64,000 bases of DNA from JBHFEI01 sp041928815 (GTDB taxonomy: Bacteria; Pseudomonadota; Alphaproteobacteria; Rhizobiales; Rhizobiaceae), in assembly GCF_041928815.1 (NCBI RefSeq), contig NZ_JBHFEI010000012.1, positions 62,001 through 126,000 on the forward strand. Direction: 5' to 3'. This document shows positions 18,373 through 28,613 of the stretch, in pieces. A program made the translations under genes and the position numbers. The stretch's first letter is position 1; each line of letters opens with the position of its first letter. The notes beneath the pieces are model-generated. The model was not told where the DNA came from and did not search any database. It was given only the letters and a program-made list of their open reading frames with translations.

Positions 18373-18969
18373 ATGTCCTCCCTTGTTCTCGCCTCGACCA
18401 GTCCGTTTCGACGCGCCCTTCTGACACAGGCAGGCCTCGTCTTCGAGACTGCCGCCGCGACGATCGATGAACGGGCGATCGGTGCGCCTCTGGAAGAAAG
18501 CGCTATGCCGCCGGACGGGATCGCCCAGCGTCTCGCGGATGAAAAGGCCCTGGATGTCAGCCGCCGCTCACCGGGCGCGCTTGTCATCGGCGCCGACCAG
18601 ACGCTCTCGGTCGGATCGGATATCCTGCACAAGCCCGACGGCCGCGAAGGCGCGCTCCGGACCCTTCGACGCCTGTCGGGGCAAACCCATCGGCTGAACA
18701 GCGCGGTCGCGCTGGCGCAGGACGGGGCCGTGCTGTGGCGCCACGTGTCCCTTGCCGACCTGACGATGCGGCCGCTGGGCGAGGATTTCATCGCCCGCTA
18801 CCTCGACAGGGTGGGCCCGCGGGTCTTCGCAAGTGTCGGCGCCTACCAGCTCGAGGCGGAGGGCGTGCAGCTCTTCGAGCGGATCGAGGGCGACTATTTC
18901 ACCATCATCGGCTTGCCGATGCTGCCCTTGCTGGCGAAATTGCGGGAGCTTCGCGTCATCGATGCATGA
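18373..18969 (+). CDS. Maf-family nucleotide pyrophosphatase
   Basis: A 198-residue house-cleaning enzyme that hydrolyses non-canonical or modified nucleoside triphosphates. LVLASTSPFRRALLTQAGL is the substrate-binding N-terminus, VIGADQTL carries the catalytic aspartate, and GAYQLEAEGVQLFERIEGDYFTIIGLPMLPLL is the conserved C-terminal block. The start follows a CGGAGCCACCG leader and lies 34 bases after ppsR. The end overlaps aroE by 8 bases. Maf subfamilies differ in nucleotide preference and I cannot tell which applies. Confidence 0.93.
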   Translation: MSSLVLASTSPFRRALLTQAGLVFETAAATIDERAIGAPLEESAMPPDGIAQRLADEKALDVSRRSPGALVIGADQTLSVGSDILHKPDGREGALRTLRRLSGQTHRLNSAVALAQDGAVLWRHVSLADLTMRPLGEDFIARYLDRVGPRVFASVGAYQLEAEGVQLFERIEGDYFTIIGLPMLPLLAKLRELRVIDA

Positions 18970-19822
18970 TTCACGTGAAACAATCATTAACCATGCCTTC
19001 GTTGCCGGCTATCCGATCCGTCACTCCCGGTCGCCGTTGATCCATGGCCACTGGCTGAAGACCTTCGGTCTTCCCGGCAGCTACCGGGCGATCGAGGTGG
19101 CACCGGCAGAGTTTCCCGGGTTTCTCCAGGGCCTTGCGGCGGGCGAACGCGGCCTCGTCGGCGGCAATGTCACGATCCCGCACAAGGAGACCGCCTTCGC
19201 CCTCGCCGAACGGCCGGACGACATCGCCCGCGAGCTCGGCGCCGCCAACACGCTCTGGCGCGAGGAGGGAAGGCTGCATGCGACCAATACCGACGGCCAT
19301 GGCTTCGTCGCCAATCTCGATGAACGCGCGCCCGGCTGGGACAGGGCGACGTCCGCCGTGGTCCTCGGCGCCGGCGGAGCGAGCCGGGCGGTCATCCAGG
19401 CCATCCGCGACCGCGGCATCCGCGACATCCGCGTGGTCAACCGCACGGTGGCGCGCGCGCGCGAACTGGCGGACCGCTTCGGCGCGGCGGTCAGCGCTCA
19501 TCCCGTGGCGGCGCTGCCGGAGCTGCTGCACGGGGCCGGATTTTTCGTCAACACCACCTCGCTCGGCATGGACGGAGACGCGGCGCCGGTGCTCGATTTC
19601 CGCGACATGGCACCCGATGCCGTGGTGACGGACATCGTCTACGTGCCGCTGATGACGCCCTTCCTGCAGCAGGCGCAGTCCCAGGGGCTGCGCACCGCCG
19701 ATGGTCTCGGCATGCTGCTGCATCAGGCAGCACCCGGCTTCGAGCGCTGGTTCGGCCGCCGCCCCGTGATCGACGAGACGCTGCGGGCCCTGATCGTCGA
19801 CGACATGACCCGCCACGCATGA
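18962..19822 (+). CDS. aroE: Shikimate dehydrogenase
   Basis: A 286-residue NADPH enzyme that reduces 3-dehydroshikimate to shikimate in aromatic amino-acid synthesis. AGYPIRHSRSPLIHGHWL holds the substrate-binding serines, NVTIPHKE the catalytic lysine, and VLGAGGASRAV the NADP fold. VVTDIVYVPLMTPFL follows. Its first codons overlap the end of maf by 8 bases and contain a parS site (translated DSRET) and a CtrA-like half-site, so this N-terminus carries DNA signals as well as protein sequence. Confidence 0.95.
   Translation: MHDSRETIINHAFVAGYPIRHSRSPLIHGHWLKTFGLPGSYRAIEVAPAEFPGFLQGLAAGERGLVGGNVTIPHKETAFALAERPDDIARELGAANTLWREEGRLHATNTDGHGFVANLDERAPGWDRATSAVVLGAGGASRAVIQAIRDRGIRDIRVVNRTVARARELADRFGAAVSAHPVAALPELLHGAGFFVNTTSLGMDGDAAPVLDFRDMAPDAVVTDIVYVPLMTPFLQQAQSQGLRTADGLGMLLHQAAPGFERWFGRRPVIDETLRALIVDDMTRHA
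18967..18982. promoter_or_regulatory. parS site in the first codons of aroE
   Basis: TGATTCACGTGAAACA matches the parS consensus at 15 of 16 positions with an intact CACGTG core. It is about 1.7 kb from the putative origin, the nearest site of the set and on the opposite side from parAB. Confidence 0.8.
18987..18994 (+). promoter_or_regulatory. Candidate CtrA half-site TTAACCAT inside aroE
   Basis: TTAACCAT is the 8-base CtrA half-site described in Caulobacter. It begins 5 bases after the parS site and lies in coding sequence (INH). An 8-mer can occur by chance, so only its position makes it notable. Confidence 0.3.
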
Positions 19823-20409
19823 TCGTGCTCGGCCTCACCGGATCGATCGGCACGGGAAAGACGACGACTGCCGCCCTCTTTGCCGAGCGCGGCGTGCCCG
19901 TACACGATGCGGACCAGGCGGTGCATGCCCTCTATGCCGGTGCGGCCGTTCAGCCTGTGGAAGCGGCGTTTCCCGGCGTCGTCTGCGACGGCGTCGTCGA
20001 CCGTGCGCTGCTCTCACGACGGCTTGCCGCCGAGCCGCATCGCTTCGCCGAACTGGAACGGATGATCCATCCGCTGGTCCGCGCGCGGGAGACGGCGTTT
20101 CTTGACGCCCATCGCGCCGCCGGGGCGCCGCTGGTGCTCCTCGACATACCGCTCCTCTTCGAGACGGGGGCAGAGGCGCGCGTCGACCGCGTCGTCGTCG
20201 TCACCTGCGATCCCGCGATCCAGCGGCAGCGCGTTCTCGCGCGACCGGGGATGACGGCGGAGAAATTCGCCCTCGTGCTCGGCCGGCAGATGGCCGACCG
20301 CGACAAGTGCGCCCGCGCCGACTATATCATCGACACGGGTCGGGGAATGGATGCGGCGCGCGCCCGGGTCGATGCGATCCTGCGCGACCTTGACAGCGAG
20401 GGAGACTGA
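19819..20409 (+). CDS. coaE: Dephospho-CoA kinase
   Basis: A 196-residue P-loop kinase that adds the 3'-phosphate in the last step of coenzyme A synthesis. Walker A is GLTGSIGTGKTTTAALFAERG at the N-terminus, followed by PVHDADQAVHAL. LLDIPLLFETGAEARVDRVVVVTC is the typical core block. The start overlaps the aroE stop (ATGA), and dnaQ follows 2 bases after the stop. Full length for the family. Confidence 0.95.
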   Translation: MIVLGLTGSIGTGKTTTAALFAERGVPVHDADQAVHALYAGAAVQPVEAAFPGVVCDGVVDRALLSRRLAAEPHRFAELERMIHPLVRARETAFLDAHRAAGAPLVLLDIPLLFETGAEARVDRVVVVTCDPAIQRQRVLARPGMTAEKFALVLGRQMADRDKCARADYIIDTGRGMDAARARVDAILRDLDSEGD

Positions 20410-20411
20410 GC

Positions 20412-21113
20412 ATGCGCGAGATCATCTTCGACACGGAAACCACCGGCCTCGATGCACGCGAGGACCGGATCATCGAAATCGGCGGCGTCGAGCTCGACCG
20501 GCAGTTCCCGACCGGCCGCACGTTTCACGTCTACATCAACCCGGCCGACCGCAAGGTGCATCCGGACGCCCTGGCGATCCACGGGATCACCGACGAGTTC
20601 CTCAAAGACAAGCCGGTCTTCGCCGACATCGTCGAGGCGATGCTCGCCTTCTTCGGAGATGCCCGCTGGGTGGCGCACAACGCCACCTTCGACATGGGGT
20701 TCATCAATGCGGAACTGCAGCGCCTCGGCCGGCCGCCGGTCGCCCCGGACCGGGTGACCGACACGCTGGCGCTGGCCCGGCGCAAGCATCCGATGGGACC
20801 GAACTCGCTCGACGCGCTCTGCCGGCGCTACGGCATCGACAATTCGCACCGGACCCGGCACGGCGCGCTGCTCGACTGCGAGCTTCTCGCCGAAGTCTAT
20901 ATCGAGATGCTCGGCGGGCGGCAGGCAGCACTCGGCCTGACGGCGCGTCAGGATCGCGACGCGCGCGCGGAGGCCGAGAGCGACGGGCCGGTATCGCTCG
21001 CCCGTCCGGAACCGCTTCCCGCGCGGCTGGATACGGCCCAGATCGAGGCGCATCACGCGCTCCTCAAGCGGATCGGCGACAAGGCGATCTGGCGGCGCTA
21101 CACCGATGTCTGA
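20412..21113 (+). CDS. dnaQ: DNA polymerase III epsilon subunit (proofreading exonuclease)
   Basis: A 233-residue DEDDh 3'-5' exonuclease that proofreads for DNA polymerase III. Exo I is FDTETTGLD near residue 6, Exo II is HNATFDMGFI near residue 90, and Exo III includes HGALLDCELLAEVY near residue 155. The C-terminal tail is where epsilon normally binds the alpha subunit. It ends the ppsR-maf-aroE-coaE-dnaQ run and is followed by a terminator. Confidence 0.95.
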   Translation: MREIIFDTETTGLDAREDRIIEIGGVELDRQFPTGRTFHVYINPADRKVHPDALAIHGITDEFLKDKPVFADIVEAMLAFFGDARWVAHNATFDMGFINAELQRLGRPPVAPDRVTDTLALARRKHPMGPNSLDALCRRYGIDNSHRTRHGALLDCELLAEVYIEMLGGRQAALGLTARQDRDARAEAESDGPVSLARPEPLPARLDTAQIEAHHALLKRIGDKAIWRRYTDV

Positions 21114-21128
21114 ACGCGGCGCATGAAA

Positions 21129-21157
21129 AACCCCCGGCATCGCGTGACACCGGGGGT
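21129..21157. terminator. Bidirectional intrinsic terminator between dnaQ and secB
   Basis: AACCCCCGG pairs with CCGGGGGTT across a 12-base loop, with A-rich sequence on the left flank. It sits between two convergent genes. Confidence 0.8.
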
Positions 21158-21189
21158 TCGTGTCGTCGAGATCCGACAATCCGCCGCGA

Positions 21190-21690
21190 TCAGTTGGTCA
21201 CATTCGTATTGGCGACCTGCGCGCGAACCTTTTCCTCGGCCATGCGCTGCGTGAACATCTGGGCGAAGTCGATCGGATCGATCAGCAGCGGCGGGAAGCC
21301 GCCATTGCGCGTGGCGTCCGAAACGATCTGGCGGGCGAAGGGGAAGAGCAGGCGCGGGCACTCGATGAAGAGCAGCGGCAGCATATGCTCCTGCGGGAAA
21401 CCGGTGACGCGGAAGACGCCGCCATAGGCGAGCTCGACGTTGAAGAGAACCTTGTCGCCTTCCTTCGCCTCGGCCGTCAGCGACAGGACCACGTCGAACT
21501 CGGTCTCCGACAGCGGATTGGCGTTGACGTTGACGTTGATGCCGATGGCCGGCGCCCGCTCGCGCGCCTGCAGCGACCGGGGAGCGCCCGGATTCTCGAA
21601 GGAGAAATCCTTGGTATACTGCGCGAGAATGTTGAGGGACGGGCTTTCGGCCGTGGTGCCGTTCGGCGACGTGGCGGTATCGGTGCTCAT
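21190..21690 (-). CDS. secB: Protein-export chaperone SecB
   Basis: A 166-residue tetrameric chaperone that keeps precursor proteins unfolded and passes them to SecA. LNILAQYTKDFSFENPGAP, YGGVFRV and FECPRLLFPFARQIVSDATRNGGFPPLLIDPIDF-like blocks (positions 105-150) are the standard SecB core. I start at MSTDTATSPNG, which has GAGGAA upstream; the earlier in-frame ATG is less likely. fxsA lies upstream in the same direction. Confidence 0.97.
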   Translation of the reverse strand: MSTDTATSPNGTTAESPSLNILAQYTKDFSFENPGAPRSLQARERAPAIGINVNVNANPLSETEFDVVLSLTAEAKEGDKVLFNVELAYGGVFRVTGFPQEHMLPLLFIECPRLLFPFARQIVSDATRNGGFPPLLIDPIDFAQMFTQRMAEEKVRAQVANTNVTN

Positions 21691-21776
21691 GAGGTTTCCT
21701 CGCCCTTGAGAAGTCTGGTCTGTAATGAGGGTGAGGTGACCTAGCACTTCGCCGGAACCCTTACAACCCTGGCGCC

Positions 21777-22280
21777 TCAGCCCTTCGGGTCGCCCGGCGG
21801 CAGGTCGCGCGGCGCGCCATGGGAGAATTCGCCGGCGTCGAGATCGATGACGCGCGGGTCGTGCGCATCGGGGCGGCCGGTGCTCCGGCTGGTCGACCAG
21901 GAGAAGCCGGCCCGCCCGCCGGTGGCGGTTGCGCTCAGGGCCATGCGCTTCCAGATCGCGTCGCGCACGGCCGGCAGGAAGAGGACGAGGCCGGCAATGT
22001 CGCTGATGAAGCCGGGGATGATCAGAAGCACCGCGGCGACGGCGAGAAGCGCGCCGTGCACGAGTTCGCGGCCCGGGTCGCCGCCGGAGGCCGCCTTGCT
22101 GCGCAGGCGATTGATCAGGCCGAAACCCTGGTGGCGCAGCAGCGCCACGCCGACGAAGACGCCGGCAACGACGAGGCAGAGCGTCGGCAGGAGCCCGATC
22201 GCCTTACCGACGACGATAAAGCCGGCGATCTCGGCGAGCGGCAGCGCCAGGACAACGAGAGGGAGGAGCCCGCGCATCAT
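21777..22280 (-). CDS. fxsA: FxsA-family inner-membrane protein
   Basis: A 167-residue membrane protein of the FxsA family. E. coli FxsA, when overproduced, relieves exclusion of phage T7 by F plasmids; its normal role is unclear. The protein shows hydrophobic helices at about residues 3-25, 28-48 and 75-110, with the family pattern LAEIAGFIVVGKAIGLLPTL and LIIPGFISDIAGLVLFLPAVR. The C-terminal tail is polar. It starts ATGATG, with GGACGCG upstream, and is followed by secB. Confidence 0.88.
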   Translation of the reverse strand: MMRGLLPLVVLALPLAEIAGFIVVGKAIGLLPTLCLVVAGVFVGVALLRHQGFGLINRLRSKAASGGDPGRELVHGALLAVAAVLLIIPGFISDIAGLVLFLPAVRDAIWKRMALSATATGGRAGFSWSTSRSTGRPDAHDPRVIDLDAGEFSHGAPRDLPPGDPKG

Positions 22281-22419
22281 CGCGTCCGGCCCGCCCCGAT
22301 GATCCTGCCCGTCCCGCCTGCCGCCACGCGCGCCCCCGTCCGATATCGCATTTGAATGATCTTTCCTTGCAGACTATATGGGGTGGAGAAAATAGAATGA
22401 ACAGCGGTAGCGGATCGAC

Positions 22420-23127
22420 ATGGGCTCATTTGATTTCATCACATTGTTTTTTCTCGTGGCCGCTGTCATCATCTTTCTGCAGTTGCGCAGCGTTCTCGGC
22501 CGGCGCACCGGGCGCGAGCGGCCACCCTTCGACCCTTTTTCCCCGCGCGATGCCGCCGAGCGGCCCGAGGCGCAGGATAACGGGAAAGTGATCCAGCTGC
22601 CGCGGCGCGATGGCAATGGCGAGGAAACCGACACCCGCTATCAGCGCGTCGACAGCTTCGCCCCCGCCGGCACGCCGCTGAATGCCAGCCTGCGCCAGAT
22701 CGTCGACGCGGATCCGACCTTTGATCCGAAGGAATTCGTCAACGGTGCCCGCATCGCCTACGAGATGATCGTGCTCGCCTTCGCCGATGGCGACCGCAAG
22801 ACGCTGAAGGGCCTCTTGTCGCGCGAGGTCTATGACGGGTTCGAGGCGGCGATCGCCGAACGCGAGTCGCGCGGCGAGGTGATGAAGTCCACCTTTGTCG
22901 GCATCGAGAAGGCCGACATCACCCATGCCGAGATGCGCAAGACCGAGGCGAGCCTGACGCTGCGCATCGTCAGCCAGCTGATCTCGGCGACCTACGACAA
23001 GGCGGGAACGCTGATCGAGGGCGATGCGGAGGCGGTGGCCGAGGTCAACGACCTCTGGACCTTCTCGCGCGACCTGCGCTCGCGCGATCCGAACTGGAAG
23101 CTGATCGCCACCGAATCCGAAACCTGA
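22420..23127 (+). CDS. Tim44/TimA-like domain inner-membrane protein
   Basis: A 235-residue protein with one N-terminal membrane helix (residues 5-24, FITLFFLVAAVIIFLQL), a polar linker and a C-terminal Tim44-like domain from about residue 85 (FDPKEFVNGARIAYEMIVLAFADGDRKTLKGLLSREVYDGFEAAI). Mitochondrial Tim44 tethers the import motor to the inner membrane. The bacterial forms have been proposed to act at the inner membrane or in envelope protein handling, but no reaction is known. It is 8 bases ahead of mltA and diverges from fxsA. Confidence 0.88.
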   Translation: MGSFDFITLFFLVAAVIIFLQLRSVLGRRTGRERPPFDPFSPRDAAERPEAQDNGKVIQLPRRDGNGEETDTRYQRVDSFAPAGTPLNASLRQIVDADPTFDPKEFVNGARIAYEMIVLAFADGDRKTLKGLLSREVYDGFEAAIAERESRGEVMKSTFVGIEKADITHAEMRKTEASLTLRIVSQLISATYDKAGTLIEGDAEAVAEVNDLWTFSRDLRSRDPNWKLIATESET

Positions 23128-23135
23128 CGCGTGCC

Positions 23136-24263
23136 ATGGCGCCGGCCTTCGCCCTCCAGCCTGTCCGCTTCGACGACCTGCCCGGCTGGGCGGAGGATGA
23201 CCCGCGCCCCGTCATCCGCGCGATGCGGCGCTGCCATGCCCATGTCACCGGCGTGAAACCCTATCGGACCGGTGCGCTGGGCGTGACCAGCGCCGAACTG
23301 CTGCCTGCGCTCGATGCCGCGCGATCCTTCGATCTCGATGCGTCGGCGGAGGTCGCCCGGCGGTTCTTCGAGGCGGCGTTCGTGCCGTTCCGGGTGACCC
23401 TGCCCGACGGGAAGACCGGGTTCGTCACCGCTTTCTACGAGCCGGAGGTTCCGGTTGCCGGGCGGCCGGACGATGAGTTCCGCTATGCTTTCTACCGGCG
23501 TCCCGCCGATCTCGTCGATGTCGAGGGGCAGGACCGTCCTCCCGGTCTCGATCCCGCCTTCGCCTTCGCCCGCCGGGTCGGAGACAGTCTGACCGCCTAT
23601 CCCGACCGGCGCGCGATCGACGAGGGGTTTCTGGAGGGACGCGGTCTCGAGATCGCCTGGGCGCGGTCGAAGGTCGATGTTTTCTTCGCCCATGTGCAGG
23701 GCGCGGCGCGGCTCGTCTTTCCCGACGGAACGATACGGCGGGTGACCTATGCGGCAAAGACCGGCCACCCCTTTTCCGCGATCGGCCGGCTGCTGATCGA
23801 CGAGGGCAGGATCGATCCGGAGACCGTGTCTATGGCGACGATCCGCGCCTATCTCGCCGATCACCCGGGTGATGTCGACCGCGTCCTCTGGCACAATCGC
23901 TCCTACATTTTCTTCCGCGAGGCAGAGGTCGACGATGCCGGCCTCGGGCCGGTCGCAGCGGCAAAGGTGGCGCTGGAGCCCGGCCGGTCGCTCGCGGTCG
24001 ATCGCCTGATCCACACGTTCGGCACGCCCTTCTTCGTCCGCAGCGACACGCTCACCCACATGGACGGAGGCCGGCCGTTCCGGCGGCTGATGCTGGCGCT
24101 CGACACCGGGTCCGCGATCGTCGGCCCGGCGCGCGGCGATATCTTCACCGGTTCCGGCGACGCGGCCGGCCGGCTTGCGGGCGGTGTGCGAAACGCGGCC
24201 GACGTCGTCGTCCTGATCCCGCGGGCGGCGGCGGAGCGGTATGGCGGCCATGGCACGCAGTAA
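23136..24263 (+). CDS. mltA: Membrane-bound lytic murein transglycosylase A family protein
   Basis: A 375-residue MltA-family enzyme, expected to cleave peptidoglycan glycan chains with formation of 1,6-anhydro ends. GFVTAFYEPEVPVAG is the start of the MltA domain. LTAYPDRRAI and WAWARSKVDVFFAHVQGAARL-like blocks follow. The C-terminal 3D domain contains LALDTGSAIVGPARGDIFTGSG with the catalytic aspartate. Unlike E. coli MltA, the protein begins MAPAFALQPVRF with no visible signal peptide or lipobox, so how it reaches the periplasm is unclear. It overlaps smr by 23 bases. Confidence 0.9.
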   Translation: MAPAFALQPVRFDDLPGWAEDDPRPVIRAMRRCHAHVTGVKPYRTGALGVTSAELLPALDAARSFDLDASAEVARRFFEAAFVPFRVTLPDGKTGFVTAFYEPEVPVAGRPDDEFRYAFYRRPADLVDVEGQDRPPGLDPAFAFARRVGDSLTAYPDRRAIDEGFLEGRGLEIAWARSKVDVFFAHVQGAARLVFPDGTIRRVTYAAKTGHPFSAIGRLLIDEGRIDPETVSMATIRAYLADHPGDVDRVLWHNRSYIFFREAEVDDAGLGPVAAAKVALEPGRSLAVDRLIHTFGTPFFVRSDTLTHMDGGRPFRRLMLALDTGSAIVGPARGDIFTGSGDAAGRLAGGVRNAADVVVLIPRAAAERYGGHGTQ

Positions 24264-24810
24264 GACGCTTTCCGACGAGGACCGCATCCTCTGGGGGCGG
24301 GTGATGCGCCATACCAAGCCGCTGAAGGGGCGGGCTGTCGACGCGGAGGTGCCGTCCACGACGGTGGAGAAGGCCGCCGTCGAGCCTGCGGCTCCGGCCC
24401 AGCCTGCATCCTCCCTCAAGGCGGAGGCCGGCCGTCCCGCCGAGGGCAGCGGCCGCGCGGCGCCGGTGCACCATCCGCTGGAGCGGCCGGTGAAGCGCAA
24501 GATCGCCAAGGGCCGCCTGGAGCTGGAGGCGCGCCTCGACCTGCACGGCATGTTCCAGGGCGAGGCGCATTTTCTCCTCCTCGATTTCATCCGCCGCGCC
24601 CATGGACGGGGCTTGCGCCATGTCCTCGTCATCACCGGCAAAGGAACCTCCTTCGGCAGCGATGGGGCCTTGAAGCGGGCAGTGCCGCTCTGGTTCTCCC
24701 TGCCGGAGTTCCGCCACATGATCTCGTCCTACGAACCGGCGGCGCGCAATCATGGCGGCGAGGGCGCGCTCTATGTCCGCCTTGCCCGCCGTCCCGGGAG
24801 CGTGCCGTGA
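24241..24810 (+). CDS. Smr-domain protein
   Basis: A 189-residue protein with a disordered, alanine- and proline-rich N-terminal half and a C-terminal Smr domain from about residue 95. The domain has the LDLHG motif (EARLDLHGMFQGEAH) and the HVLVITGKG motif that carries the conserved TGxG. Smr domains bind or nick nucleic acids; single-domain bacterial forms are often called endonuclease-like but their substrate is not settled. It starts inside the end of mltA and overlaps the xre start. An ATG three codons later is a second candidate start. Confidence 0.88.
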   Translation: MAAMARSKTLSDEDRILWGRVMRHTKPLKGRAVDAEVPSTTVEKAAVEPAAPAQPASSLKAEAGRPAEGSGRAAPVHHPLERPVKRKIAKGRLELEARLDLHGMFQGEAHFLLLDFIRRAHGRGLRHVLVITGKGTSFGSDGALKRAVPLWFSLPEFRHMISSYEPAARNHGGEGALYVRLARRPGSVP

Positions 24811-25187
24811 TCACGCCCTTCGGCGCGGCGGTGCAGGAACTCCGGCGCCGCAAGGGCGTCTCGCAGAAGGAGATGGCCGAGGCGATCGGCGTCTCGGCCG
24901 CCTATCTCTCCGCGCTCGAGCATGGCCGGCGCGGCGCACCGAGTTTCGAGTTCCTGCAGCGCGTCGCCGGCTTCTTCAACGTCATCTGGGACGAGGCCGA
25001 CGACCTCTTCCGCCTGGCGCGCCTGTCCGACCCGCGCGTGGTCATCGATGCGGCCGGCCTTTCCGCCGCCCATCTTGCCTTCCTGAACCGGCTGAAGGCC
25101 GAGTTTCGCGAGATTCCCGCCTCCGTCATCGCCGAGATGGAGGAGGTTTTGGAGAAACGCCGATTTCCTGATAAGGAGGAGCGATGA
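24807..25187 (+). CDS. XRE-family helix-turn-helix regulator
   Basis: A 126-residue DNA-binding protein with one Cro/CI-type helix-turn-helix near residues 5-60 (ELRRRKGVSQKEMAEAIGVSAAYLSALEHGRRG). The C-terminal half (residues 65-126) is helical and polar without a recognisable sensor domain. The start is GTG, overlapping the smr stop codon. It is the last gene of timA-like, mltA, smr, xre and stands 137 bases before gyrB. The target is unknown. Confidence 0.9.
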   Translation: MITPFGAAVQELRRRKGVSQKEMAEAIGVSAAYLSALEHGRRGAPSFEFLQRVAGFFNVIWDEADDLFRLARLSDPRVVIDAAGLSAAHLAFLNRLKAEFREIPASVIAEMEEVLEKRRFPDKEER

Positions 25188-25324
25188 TCCACCGGAAAAC
25201 GGCTGTCGCGCGCTTCCGCGGCATTCCGAACCGGGGCCCTCTTGCCTATAGTCGCCGGGGACCTCCGGCGATGATTCGGCATCCGTTCGGGTCCCCTTGA
25301 ACCTCTGGAAAGACAGTAGACCGT

Positions 25325-27754
<2,430 letters not shown>

Positions 27755-27770
27755 TCGTGGTTCCCGACGA

Positions 27771-27798
27771 AAAGCCCCGGATCGCTCCGGGGCTTTTT
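27771..27798. terminator. Bidirectional intrinsic terminator between gyrB and the nitroreductase
   Basis: AAAGCCCCGG pairs with CCGGGGCTTT across a 6-base loop, followed by a T-run on the plus strand. It lies between convergent genes. Confidence 0.88.
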
Positions 27799-27803
27799 CA
27801 CGA

Positions 27804-28406
27804 TCAGCCGGCGAAGGACCCGTTGAAGGCGACCTGCGCCAGGGGTCGGCGCGGGCTCGGCGTCTCGCGGCCCTGGAGGTGGTCCGGAAGCTGTGTCTTG
27901 TCGCCGGGGCGGCCGATGGCGATCGCGGCCTCGACGCGGAAACCGTCTTCCGGAATGGCGAGGATCTCGCGGGCCTTGTCGAGATGGATACCGGTCATGC
28001 CATGGGCCTGAAGTCCGAGCAGCTGCGCCTGCAGCGCGATCGCGCCCCAGGCGGCGCCGGCGTCGAAGGAGTGGCTGTAGGAAAGCTTTTCCTCGCTGCT
28101 GCCGGGCGCGGCGAAATGCGTCTTCGACAGGAGGATGACGATGGCGGAGGCCGTCTTTGCCCAGCTCTGGTTGAAATCGTTGAGGATCGGGAACAGCTTG
28201 TCCCATTCCGGCGTGTCGCGCAGGGCGTAGACGAAGCGCCAGGGCTGTGAATTGAAGGCCGACGGCGCCCAGTGCCCGGCGTCGAGGATGGTCAGCAAGG
28301 CCTGCTCGTCGAGCGCCTCGCCGCTGAAGGCGCGCGGCGACCAGCGATTGAGGAAGAGCGGATCGACGTCGTATTCGGAGATGCGGTGGTTGCTTTCGGT
28401 CATCAT
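27804..28406 (-). CDS. Nitroreductase-family flavoprotein
   Basis: A 200-residue FMN-dependent oxidoreductase. RWSPRAFSGEALDEQALLTILDAGHWAPSAFNSQPWRFVYAL is the typical FMN-binding N-terminus. FDAGAAWGAIALQAQLLGLQAHGMTGI forms the dimer core. Family members reduce nitro compounds, quinones or flavins with NAD(P)H, and the true substrate cannot be read from sequence. It starts ATGATG and stands alone between the gyrB terminator and the divergent gabD. Confidence 0.9.
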   Translation of the reverse strand: MMTESNHRISEYDVDPLFLNRWSPRAFSGEALDEQALLTILDAGHWAPSAFNSQPWRFVYALRDTPEWDKLFPILNDFNQSWAKTASAIVILLSKTHFAAPGSSEEKLSYSHSFDAGAAWGAIALQAQLLGLQAHGMTGIHLDKAREILAIPEDGFRVEAAIAIGRPGDKTQLPDHLQGRETPSPRRPLAQVAFNGSFAG

Positions 28407-28613
28407 GAGGGTCCGTCATTCGCCCGTCCCTGAAAGAGACCGGCCTTTTCGAGACAATCAATGTAGGCCGATCCTTTTGCGCTGCAACATCGGGGAGCGC
28501 GCCTGCGGTTGAACGCTGCGTCAACAGGGGCTTTACGGGCCGGCGGGCGGATTGCCGTTCTTCTGAAAAAAGTTCTATACCTTCCTGCAAATATTGCCAC
28601 GAGGAGGCCCGTT

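Noticed and set aside
20522..20530. GTTTCACGT in dnaQ as another parS
   Set aside because: Only the left half matches; the right half is CTACATC, so the palindrome is lost.
28508..28525. GTTGA...TCAAC inverted repeat before gabD as an operator
   Set aside because: The arms are only 5 bases with an 8-base spacer, which is easily due to chance.
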